Shown: piece by piece, positions 53,061 through 62,751 of the stretch
Numbering within the stretch: position 1 is the stretch's first letter
Layout of the letters: each line of letters starts with the position of its first letter
Assembly: GCA_030620095.1 (NCBI GenBank)
Contig: JAUTXW010000868.1
Location: forward strand, 908,001-972,000
Origin: Kuschelorhynchus macadamiae
Lineage: Eukaryota > Arthropoda > Insecta > Coleoptera > Curculionidae
Direction: 5' to 3'
DNA: 64,000 nt
Program-made: the position numbers and the translations under genes
Notes under the pieces: generated by a model
Told to the model about the DNA's origin: nothing
The model's database searches: none
Seen by the model: the letters and a program-made list of their open reading frames with translations, nothing else

Positions 53061-54034
53061 AAATGGCCGTCATTTTAAATATTTTAGGTTAATAATATTC
53101 TGGTTATTAAAAATAGTTTATTGTATTATTTAGTTTTTATGTAAGTAGTAGTAAGTGTAGAAAAGTTAGTAGTAAGACTCGATAGAACGATATAGTTAGG
53201 AAATTGATAGTAATTGTTTTAGACCACAACGCACAAATCCCCTTCGTAACACAGCAGTCATGGCCAACTCAGGATTTGCATTAAAATGTTTTTTAAAGAT
53301 ATTATCACGATATCATCATTATCTTTCTGATAATAATCCTTTGGCTTTTCAAAACTTCCACAATTTATTAGATTTACGGCAAGCCTCGCGGATAATCTTT
53401 AGCTTGCCTGGTGGCTTCTCAGAATAGAGTTCCAAATAACTGGAGGTAGTAAATTTGTATTTGTATATAATCTAAACACATCGAACTTTTTTTCCCTGAC
53501 ATATCTCAGAGTCATTTTTAAAAGTTACAATTAATAAAAAACAATCACTAACAAAATAAAAATTGAAATCAAATGTTTATATGATCAATGTTTTGCAGAG
53601 GTATCAGGAAATTGAATCTGAAGCATTAGGCAATTGTTTGTACTGAAAATAGACATAAAATAAAATATTTTTATGAAGTGTTATATGTACGCCATAAAAA
53701 AAAGTTGATGATTGTATCTCAGAACCAAAACGTCATAAATACATCGCGCGCAAAAAGTTGTCCTAAAAATGTTTTTAAAGATTTTTAAAATATTTTGAAA
53801 TAAAAAAAATATAGCACTTTTTCGAAAAGGCAACTTTTTGGTTTTTTCAAAATATATTAAAAAAACAAAAAAGTTAGAATCGTTCTCAAACCGCAATTGA
53901 ATAGGCCGTTTTTTTCCATTTAACCAATTTTCTACCTAACTCTTAGTTTCGAAGATACCCATACCATACATGTATCCTACCGTTATCACCGTTTCGGTGG
54001 TAACCATCCTACCCAATTTGGACCATACTGTATA

Positions 54035-55690
54035 GAGACTGCACAATTTGTACAGGAAATTCAGAGATATTTAGTGCCATACAAGTTGTAAGATTTTACA
54101 TGAACCGTCAGAAAGTGAAAAAAAAATAACGGAAAGTTAAGAAAAAAAAGGACAGCTTAGTATATTTCGAAGTTGTATGTATGAAAGATTTGTCTTTCCT
54201 AGTTTCAAAAATATAGGGTTTGTCCACATTCATACAAATCGTTTATAAACTATTTTGGATTATCTGTAACGAAATGTATACATTACCAGATATCTAGTTT
54301 ATGTCAAATATTTTGAATAATATAGCGCATAAATACGGTTTATATGAATGTGAATAAACTATATTTTTTTGGAATCAATAGAGGTAAACCTTTCAAACTA
54401 AGGCAAAATATACCCACTGTCCCATTTTCTTAACCTTCCTATCGTCTATTGTTATTTTTTTTTTATTTTCGGACGTTTCAAGTAAAACCTTATCTTTCGA
54501 TATTTAAAATATATGAAAACAGCTGGAGTATTTAGGGGGCTGAGCAAAAGGGGCAAATGCCCCCCAGTTACTAACCGAAGTATTTATAGTACACTACCAT
54601 GACTTTTTAAGTGAGAACCTTTTTTTTTGGGTTGTGTTTATACATGTTGTTAGGACTTTTTTTTTTAAATACGTTACTGGCCCAAGATAAACAAAGTCTC
54701 TCGACAATATTTCATATTATTATATTTTCTATCCACTAGGTAAATTTGCAACGCAAATCAATAAGCAAAAGCTTTTGTTATGAGGGACTTTTTTCCGAAA
54801 AAATATATCTTATTCGTTTTGTCCTCTTGTCACCTCTATCCACGTATATACTATATAAAAATACGACTATAACGTTGCAAAAATTTTATTGTAATCTAGC
54901 TTGAAATAAAGTATGTTCCAAAAACTTCTTTTACTGATTTAGTGGAGTAATGATTTCTAAAGATGCATCGTGTAATCGGTTTCTAAACATCGGGGTAATC
55001 CCACTTTGGCACTGTATACAGTCCCAAGAAACATTATCTCTTAACTTTTTGTTACTTTGTCACACTCTTTTAAATGAAGTAAATGGTTATCTAATTTCAG
55101 AAGGTAATATAATAGTTTTTGATTCTAGGGTAGAGAAAAATCTTATTGAGGCTCAATAATGAAAACTATGCATTTTGGCGTCTGAGTTCCAGCACTAAAT
55201 TATTAAACTATTACTAAAGTAAAGGCTGTTTGTATTGATTTTGTAATTTTCGTAAACTATTAGAAGCTGATGAGTCTAGCAATAATTCTTATTTTTATTA
55301 CATTTACACTAATGTTATACAGATATCACTCTAGAAGTTAAGAAAGGCCAACAATAATATCATGTTCAATTAAATCAGATACATATTAATTAGTTTTTAT
55401 TCTAAAGTTGTATGAACCAGAACTTAATAAGAGATTAAATCAGGCCGAAAGTAAATAGTTCACCCCGACCTTCCAGTATTATACAGAGGTATTTTACTAC
55501 ATCCTCTTTGTCCGATAATTTTGGTTTGGGGATGTTTCCTTTCACGTCATCATGTATCAGTAAAGTTTCCTACCGAACATAGAGCACTTGCCATCTGGCC
55601 ATTATACAGGTTTTGACCTTAGTTCTGCCCATTTCTAACAGAATTTTCTCTGTCCCCATGGGATAAAGAATAAGACCCTTGATACAAACA
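54035..55690. other. Mostly unrecognised; possible old hAT MITE at about 54525-54850
   Basis: GCTGGAGTATTTAGGGGGC at about 54523 resembles the CAGTGGCGTATTTAAGG terminus at 9538, and CCTCTATCCACGTATATA at about 54833 could be the opposite end, but both are diverged. The 70-codon frame at 54950-55159 is not recognised. Confidence 0.35.
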
Positions 55691-55732
55691 GGCCAGACGA
55701 GTCAATAAATGGTTTTTGGACCACCCATAAGT

Positions 55733-56421
55733 TTGAAACACGCTTGCCGGTTTCTTGGGCTACATCTGGACAATATTTTCGATTTTTGAACAGTAGTGTA
55801 TTTCTATCTCTATTTTCTTATTTTTCCGTACTAATAAATAACTTTACTTGACAAGTTTTTTAATCCCACTTCTTAAATATTAACCCCGATTCTACAAGAC
55901 CAACTCTATTTTCTTTTAAATATACAATGCAGCTTAATCTACTGTATGAAAAAGCTAATAAAAATTATGTCAATTTTGGTAATATCATATAATGCATGAA
56001 CCACTCCTTGGTCCTGTCATTTGAAATTCCTTTGATGACGAGTACTTGATTGATGACCCGAACAAGTTTTGCCCCACTTGATAGCATTAATAGCAACAGA
56101 TACAAACATAGACTCTTTTCACCTTCCAGATATAAAAACAGATAACCTTTTGTGTTGTTCGCTAAGATATTTCCAGTGTATCGCGCACTAAATATAAACT
56201 ATAGAAACAAAAACCAGTAAAGGTCTCTCCCTCAATCCTTATTCTAACAGACTTTCGTATTACATATCTTTTGGGCAACCAGGGCAGGCCAATCATTTAT
56301 TGGTTTGATACAATAAACAGAGCAAACGAACCAATAAATAGTTTGAAACACGCTTGGAGGTTTCATGAGCTACATCTCGACAGAATCCAGGTCCTGGATC
56401 TCATGATTTGAAATTCTTTTG
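55733..56421. repeat. Tandem repeat units, left part
   Basis: GTTTGAAACACGCTTGCCGG at 55733 recurs as GTTTGAAACACGCTTGGAGG at about 56343, and each is followed by a TTTGAAATTC(C/T)TTTG string (56020 and 56407). This gives a unit of about 610 bp. Unit 1 contains CGCGCACTAAATATAAACTA (about 56181), whose counterpart in unit 2 lies beyond the hAT insertion at about 59011. Function unknown. Confidence 0.65.
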
Positions 56422-56429
56422 TTGGCGAT
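56422..56429. repeat. Left 8-bp target duplication of the hAT relic
   Basis: TTGGCGAT, identical to 58782-58789. Confidence 0.75.
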
Positions 56430-58781
56430 CAAATTTTTTTTATGTGGAAAAGGTAGAATATTTTTTTACGACTTACCTAAATTTTGTATACTAAATCAAT
56501 TCTCCTATCCTTCATAGCAGCAAATTTATTTATAACATCCTCATAAAATGCATGAGTTGCCCTAATCTCCTCCTGACATTGCTTTAGAATTGAAATATTG
56601 CCTAGAGAAGTAAGTCTTTTTTGAGATATTGTATTTCTTAAATAAGTTTTTACACGTTTGAGACAAGAAAAACATCTTTCCACTGAAGCCCTTGTCGACG
56701 GTATTGTCAAAATAAGGGAAAACACTTTATATGCTTTGGTTAAAATATCTTTATTTTCATTAACTTTTTTTACTTGCTCTTGCAGCGATATATTCCGATT
56801 ACTGTCACTGGCAAAAATAAGACAAAGCTCATTTTTAAGTCGTTGACTTTTTGAAAATATTTCCCTATATACCTGTAACAAATTTTCAAACGGGCCAGTG
56901 GGAAAATTTAAACTATATTCGGAAAATTTAGCATAATCTGCCAAACATAAAAATGTAAGTTTTTCAGAGTCTTTAAAGCTTAGTGTCATTTCCATTAAAA
57001 TATGATCCAATATTTCATAAAAAAAGGTTCTATACTTAGCCCTAATTTCTTCAGGTGAAAGTTTATCAAGCTCACGTTTGTAATGATTTATTTCTGTAAT
57101 AGAATTTGCTTTATCTAACATGGTATTAAAAAAAATGTTCATTTCTTTTTTTACAGAGCGCCTCACGACAGCGTTTTATATTGGATATGCAAAAATGAAT
57201 GTCAAACGATTTTTTTTGAAGAACGCAACTTGAACAATCACATTTACTAACTTCGAATTTAAAGACGAACGAGTTTCTAAAATTGTTTGTATACGCCTCG
57301 TAGATGCAGATGTAAGAGCATACGTTCGTTTGGCTGAGTGATGAAAAAATGAAGGAATACCACTTGCAAGGCTTTCAAAAAAATTCGACATTTATTAATT
57401 TATGTTTATAGTCAAATTGGTCCAAAATTTGATCCAATAGAGAATATAAATTCTCCGACGTTCTATCGGAGCTGACATTATAAAGAGAGAATCTCCCGAA
57501 TACTGAACCTTCTGATTAAACGTAATATCAGTGGTGTCATCCAGTGGTGTCATCCACAGAAAAAAACTGTGTGTTCATTATTTCATTTTTTACATGATCA
57601 TTTAATTTATCAGAAATGCATTCAATTAAATTCAATTAATAATCGATTATTTCGTTTTGAATAGTTTTCGAGTCACCAGTAAAAACATTTTTAATATTTT
57701 TGTGATGATCTTTTAGTTCTTGAGAGCTTCTCGATATTAATAAACCTAAAAGCTTTTTAAAATTCCCCCTATTTATTGACTCGCTGCTCTCATCGTGGCC
57801 GCGAAAGACTAACTCTTGTTTTGCAAGGTACAAAACTGCGTCAATTACCTAGCACATAAATATTCTATTAATCGGACGTTTTCGTTAAAATGTATTTTAT
57901 ATAGTTTAGCTTTTTCTTTTAAAGTGTCAGCTATAGTGCTTTGATTTTGTATAAATGTTTCTAGCATTAATTCGCATTTTAAATGCTCTGCCGAGTCTTC
58001 ATGTTTATGCAAAAGACCTTCATATATTTAACATACCTGCAAATCCTTTCTTATTCCACACTGAATATTTATTGACTCTAGTCTAGTGTCTACTAGTTGA
58101 CTACTACACAACCATTTGTACGCCGAAAACCAGGACGACGATTAAAACTCTGATCTTGTTCCTTCCATCGATTAAATGGAGTTTCCGACAAAATGCAAAC
58201 CACATCCGTGATCGGATTCATCAATAATGTAAATTAATAAATCCGACACCAAATAAAGTTGTAACAACACCATAAATAAATATAACACAAAACAGTCAAG
58301 TAAACTGCAAAAGAACTAACCGGTTGCAGCGAAATCCGCGAAAATAAAAGTTAACAACCACCCCAAACTGAACGACACGTGGGTGTAGGGTATTGCGTTA
58401 GCAATTCACCGAGAGCGTTGTATGGCGCTGGTTAACATTAATCTTCCATGCGGTCGACGTCATCACATTCGCGTTGTCATGGCAACGTAGTAGGAAAATC
58501 GTAAACTAACCATAGCACCTCCAGCAAAGTCGAAGCGATTTGCGCCACTGTTATACTTGTTATAATAAAGTTCGATTGAAAGTTTTAAAAAGACATGCCG
58601 CCAACGGTCAACTAAAATATTCATTCGAGATGTACAGTTTATTTTTTGCCAATTAGGTGAATAAATGAATGTAAAAAACTTAAATTTTAAGAGATATATA
58701 ATAAATATAGTTAGATGTTTGCTTGTTTATTTTTCCTGGTGAAGTAGCACTTCACCTAATTCACCTGAATAGCCGCCACTG
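56430..58781 (-). mobile_element. hAT transposon relic (2.35 kb)
   Basis: The right end is CCGCCACTG, and reverse-complemented it starts CAGTGGCGGCTATTC. The left end, by the target duplication, is CAAATTTTTTTTATGTGG, which is not a good match, so the left terminus has probably been altered. Only 47 bp separate it from the transposase stop. The 5' part (57850-58781) is non-coding and shares strings with the 723-bp hAT at 47858. It is inserted in unit 2 of the tandem repeat. Confidence 0.75.
56477..57850 (-). pseudogene. hAT transposase relic (DUF4371 / ZMYM1-like type)
   Basis: Read downward. LAKQELVFRGHDESSESINRGNFKKLL and KNIKNVFTGDSKTIQNEII (57833-57636) are typical of the DUF4371 region. 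RFSLYNVSSDRTSENLYSLL lies in another frame at about 57480. IPSFFHHSAKRTYALTSASTRR follows (57370-57295), then the long frame 57166-56477 ending in LTIPSTRASVERCFSCLKRVKTYLRNTISQKRL, the hAT dimerisation domain. Compared with full-length members (600 residues or more) the segment with the first catalytic residues is missing or scrambled. Domain order is conserved. Three or more frame breaks. Confidence 0.85.
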
Positions 58782-59110
58782 TTGGCGATCAGAAGATCTC
58801 GAGGAAATTTGCCTCACTTGACTGCATCGTCGCCGTCGGATTTTGGATGACCTGTCTGTTCAAGAGGTACCTACTGACGTGTATTATGTTCTAACGATGT
58901 ATCATCCAATATTTGTTCTGAAAATATAAACATCGACACGCATTTGTTCCTTCACCGTCCAGCTACAAAAGCAGTTAACCTCCCATTTTGCTCGCTATTT
59001 TCAATGGATCGCGCACAGAACATAAACTAGAAACAAAAACCAGCAAATGCCTCTCCCTCGCCTCTTATTCTAAGAGTATTTGAATTCCGCATTAAGAAAT
59101 TTTCCCTTTT
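58782..59110. repeat. Right target duplication and remainder of tandem unit 2
   Basis: TTGGCGAT (58782-58789), then sequence parallel to unit 1: GCCTCACTTGACTGC matches GCCCCACTTGATAGC at 56071, and GAAACAAAAACCAGCAAATG matches 56197-56220. This shows where the unit was before the hAT arrived. Confidence 0.65.
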
Positions 59111-59514
59111 CTCGCTCAAGCTACCTAGCGAATTTCAGCGTTCTTAATCAGCCCATATAACGAAGTATGCCTATATTTCACACGCATTCATACGATGATA
59201 AAGCCCTAAGCACACTACCCAACTCACTAACAGTTAAGAAATAACGCTGAAACTTTTATCGTAGCAAAAGGAGGACACACACCTATTATTATATTAAAAG
59301 TACAACGAACATTCGAAAATAGAACACCCTGTAAACTGAAAACATAATTTATTCTCTAGACGGAAATCATGTAAAAGTTCTTGTTTTGTACCCGTTTAGT
59401 TTAAAAATTTAAATTTTTATTTAATAAATTGACTGATAAACCAGCAGACTTAAACAGATAATTGATATCTGCTATTATAGGATTTAGTGTAAATTAACGG
59501 ACGAAGCAGCCAGC
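59111..59514. promoter_or_regulatory. Upstream region of the acid phosphatase gene
   Basis: AT-rich. CTATTATAGGATTT at about 59472 could serve as a weak TATA element about 40 bp before the ATG. AACACCCTGTAAACTG at about 59323 looks like a transposon end. I see no other motif. Confidence 0.3.
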
Positions 59515-60621
59515 ATGCGGTTTTTTTCATTTTTATCAGTAGTCTTTATATTTTTATTGCATAATTATGTTAATACTCTCAGTTGTTTTAACAACGATAC
59601 ATTAGTGTTGACAAACGTAATATTTAGACATGGAGATCGGACACCGTCAAGAAGTGGATTATGGAAAAGTAACAAATATTACAATGAAAGTTTTTATGAG
59701 CCTTACGGGTATGGACAATTAACAAACAAAGGTAAAATGAGAGAATACCAATTGGGGGTCACTCTAAGAAACAGATACAGCATATTTTTAGGAGACGTGT
59801 GGAATATGAAATTATACGATGCTTGGTCCACAGATTATGACAGAACAAAGATGTCAGCCGCACTTGTTCTAGGAGGACTTTTTCCGCCCAAATATCCGGT
59901 AATGTGGCATGATGAAATAAATTGGCAACCAATTCCTTATCACTACTTACCATTAGCTCAAGATAAGGAATTGTCATCATGGGCTTGTCCCACCACAGTG
60001 CCATTAATATACGCAGATGCTGATAACGTGGAAAGACTTAAAGCGTACGATGGACTCATGAGGAATCTCAGTGAAAATATTGGGGAAGAAATAGATTATA
60101 TTACTGCACTAGACTTATATTTTGGAATGTACATACAGGAAGAACTAGGGTTTCCTTTAGACGAGTGGACAAAGGATGTTTATCCAGAGCCATTAAAATC
60201 CTATATTGTGGATTTCTACTACATAGAGACAAGCACCAAAAAGCTTAAAACTGTTCTAGCAGGTTATATATTAAAAAAAATGTTGACAGATACAATAAAT
60301 AAAATTAATGGTACTTTGGATCCTCAAGAAAGAAAAATATTTCTGTATTCTGGTCACGAGGTAAATGTAGCTACTGTAATGACTGCTTTGGAAGTTTACA
60401 ATTTAATAGATCCTCCGCCTTATGGCTCTTACTTGCTATTTGAGGTGCACAAGATATATGGAATTTACGGGATAAAAATGTATTATGAAGACTATACAGG
60501 CAGAAGACCCCACGCACTCACTTTACCTGGGTGTCGAAAATTTTGTCCCATCGATGACTTTGTAAGACTGACGGCTGATATAATACCGAAATCTGAAACT
60601 GAGTGTTATGGGAATCAGTAA
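59515..60621 (+). CDS. Secreted histidine acid phosphatase (venom acid phosphatase Acph-1-like)
   Basis: A 368-residue branch-2 histidine phosphatase that hydrolyses phosphomonoesters at acid pH through a phosphohistidine. Residues 1-22 (MRFFSFLSVVFIFLLHNYVN) form a signal peptide. VIFRHGDRTP contains the catalytic Arg-His-Gly, with nucleophile His39. STDYDRTKMSA is the second conserved Arg region. LYSGHE supplies His281 and the proton donor position, here Glu282 where Asp is commoner. Late cysteines (CRKFC, TECY) fit the family's disulfides, and NDT, NES, NLS and NGT are possible N-glycosylation sites. The length is complete. The whole gene is one exon with no lesions, unlike the multi-exon members I know, so it may be an intron-poor paralogue or a retrocopy that kept function. 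Lysosomal, gut or venom secretion cannot be told apart. Confidence 0.93.
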   Translation: MRFFSFLSVVFIFLLHNYVNTLSCFNNDTLVLTNVIFRHGDRTPSRSGLWKSNKYYNESFYEPYGYGQLTNKGKMREYQLGVTLRNRYSIFLGDVWNMKLYDAWSTDYDRTKMSAALVLGGLFPPKYPVMWHDEINWQPIPYHYLPLAQDKELSSWACPTTVPLIYADADNVERLKAYDGLMRNLSENIGEEIDYITALDLYFGMYIQEELGFPLDEWTKDVYPEPLKSYIVDFYYIETSTKKLKTVLAGYILKKMLTDTINKINGTLDPQERKIFLYSGHEVNVATVMTALEVYNLIDPPPYGSYLLFEVHKIYGIYGIKMYYEDYTGRRPHALTLPGCRKFCPIDDFVRLTADIIPKSETECYGNQ

Positions 60622-61189
60622 CCAACAATTTTTAATTTAGATAGGGATACCAATAATATTATTAGAACGATAAGAGGGATTTTTCCACATACTGTCTTTT
60701 CTTCCCAGTAATATTAACAGTGGTCAATGTTTCACGGAAAATCGAGTTCAAAAAGTGCTTTAGTGACATTTTTTTTGTATCCCATTTTTCCTGTTTTACA
60801 TTTATGCTACAGTTCTTGGCTGTTAAAAGTAATATAAAAATAAACCAACTGATAGTAAGTACCTTTAATTTAATGCATTTCTTCAATAATGAGAGATAAT
60901 AATCGGTTAAGCTCGATATTCCTATATATTTAATGATGATTAAGAAAACTGAACTAATAGCATCAAATTAATCAGTGTGGGTTAGATATACTGAAATACA
61001 AAAAATATCTGCCAGTTATACAAATCTTTTAGACTTGAACAGAAGCAGATCAAAAAACAGATTCGATAACCAAAAGACAGGCTACCGCCTGATTTCGGCA
61101 TGAGTGTACTCTAGTTGTCAATTGAACCTGCATTGCCGAGACATTTTTTTTCGTTTGACAATAGTTGTTTTAATATAAATACCTTTTTA
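60622..61189. other. 3' flank of the acid phosphatase gene
   Basis: An AATAAA at about 60838 could be the polyadenylation signal, though it is some 220 bp past the stop. Nothing else recognised. Confidence 0.35.
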
Positions 61190-61375
61190 TATAGATACGC
61201 TTTTGACATCATCCCAAAAAAAGAACCTAACCAGGGCTAACCTAAAAGACAATTTTTTTGTGCCAACAATAAAAAAAATACCCACCTCTAGGAATTCAAC
61301 TCAATCCACCTGCGTGGCAGTTAAACGTCGCGTCGTACCACTAAGTGAAACTAGTCATGCCGGAAAATAAACCAA
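61190..61375 (-). mobile_element. tRNA-related SINE-like relic
   Basis: On the minus strand ACTAGTTTCACTTAGTGGTA (box A-like TTAGTGG) is followed by GGATTGAGTTGAATTCC (box B-like), then a poly-T-rich tail and GGTTAGCCCTGGTTAGG. The last string and the following TTCTTTTTTTGGGATGATG match the 3' ends of the elements at 34841 and 38647 and their flank. It therefore shares a 3' part with that family but has a different tRNA head. Confidence 0.5.
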
Positions 61376-62641
61376 ACCGATTTATATGCTCAACATAAGA
61401 CATTTCAACCAAGACACGACTCACACGGCAAGCGGCGGAAGTCGTGAGGATGTTTAAGAAAAAAAACTGCGCATCGTTGTGGCACGAAGCGAGTTCTTAT
61501 GTCATCTTAACCGTCGCACAGTCGAGACTTTTTAACATAACTAAAGCTGTAGCACATGCTTTTGCTTAGTTTTTTTGAGATGGATTTATACCCACAAAAA
61601 CCAGTAAGAGTTAGTAATAGAGTAAAATAATTTGATGTATCTTAAAAGGCCCTTAGGTACATTTATTTTAAATGGCCCATAGATAAAAATATTTTAATGT
61701 ATATTAAGAATTACGCCCTTTCCTAGAACTAAGATAAATACTAAGGGGAATAGAAACGGCATAGTCTCGTAAAATAGCAGGAAAAGCAGTGACCGGATGC
61801 GCCAATGGTCTAGCTATTGTTACTCTTATTTATTGAAATGAAATGCTGTTAAGGAAAATTATTAAAATTAAATCATGTGTCTTAGGATCAGAACATGAAT
61901 TTTGTGTCCTGATCTCATGAAGTACAGATCCATGAAAATGTCTCGTGCAATCGAAAACGAATCCAAGGCACTAGTCTAGTTCTGTTTCGTGATTAGGAGC
62001 ATTCATCCAATGCCTAGCTAAATATCTACTGAAAACCTGTCTATGATCAGAATGGAAATAAGCAGCAACCTTGTCATTTTAAATAGAATAACTTGTGATT
62101 GTCGGGCCGTAATATATATCCGCGGATAGAGATAGCAAGTGGATAATATAACTAAAAATATAATTTTTCGAAAAAAACCACTCTTCATAAGCTTAAAAAA
62201 AACACGATTCACGTATACGTTTACGATTTTGTCAAGCGGGGTAAGTTCCGTCCCCAATAAAATATTTTTCATATTTTGATGAACTGGACCTACCGCTCGC
62301 CCAATCATCGGAGATGGTGTTGGATCCCACCAAAAATTAAATTTCTTAGCTGTTTCTGGGATTCCATTTTGTTTCTTTCGCCCTACACGGGGCTGGCTAG
62401 GCTATAGCGGCCTGATGAACTCAAAAAAAGCGAAATCGCATCGTTGTTATAACAGTGTAACATAAAATAAAAATAATCATTTAACATATCAATTAGATAT
62501 TTAAATTTAAAAATTCTGTAAATCTCATAATTATGCAATATTACATTTAATACCTTTTACATGTTCCATTGAATTAACAAATGTATTTATTACTATTATT
62601 TATTTACCTATATATAGCACAGTAATTAAAGAAGAAACAAA
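61376..62641. other. Unrecognised
   Basis: GC-richer at 61400-61560. At about 62400, CCTGATGAACTC and GCGAAATCGC look superficially like a hammerhead core but do not fold as one. No gene. Confidence 0.4.
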
Positions 62642-62751
62642 GTTACTGCTTACCGGGATATATTTCATGCATTGATAAGAATTAATGAAAAAAAAAATTA
62701 CAAAATCGAAATTTTGCATCGTAAATCCTATTTTTTCTAACAAGCAGTAAC
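62642..62751. mobile_element. 110-bp hairpin MITE
   Basis: GTTACTGCTT at the left and AAGCAGTAAC at the right form a perfect 10-bp inverted terminus; TACCGGG and TCTAAC follow inward. No clear target duplication. Confidence 0.5.

Larger units (their letters stand above)
46113..54032 (+). mobile_element. DD41D mariner-type transposon with long inverted arms and three nested insertions
   Basis: Ends TACGGTGTGGCCCAAATT (left) and, reverse-complemented, TACAGTATGGTCCAAATT (right), each next to a TA target. The inverted arms continue inward far beyond the tips. TTGAGAACGATTCT, TTTTGAAAAAACCAAAAAGT and GACGTTTTGGTTCTGAGAT occur on the left at 47850-48745 and inverted on the right at about 53900-53700. 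AAAATATTTTATTTTTATGTC at about 51812-51832 pairs with the region at about 53655. The left arm is split by three later insertions, the right arm is continuous, and a transposase relic lies between them. Without the insertions I estimate about 2.6 kb with arms of roughly 400 bp. Confidence 0.75.

Noticed and set aside
54950..55159. 69-codon ORF with several Cys and Leu
   Set aside because: No recognisable domain, no gene context, in a region of decayed repeats.
62405..62445. Hammerhead-like CTGATGA ... GCGAAATCGC
   Set aside because: Between the core strings (ACTCAAAAAAAG) no stem II can form, and there is no PLE sequence nearby.
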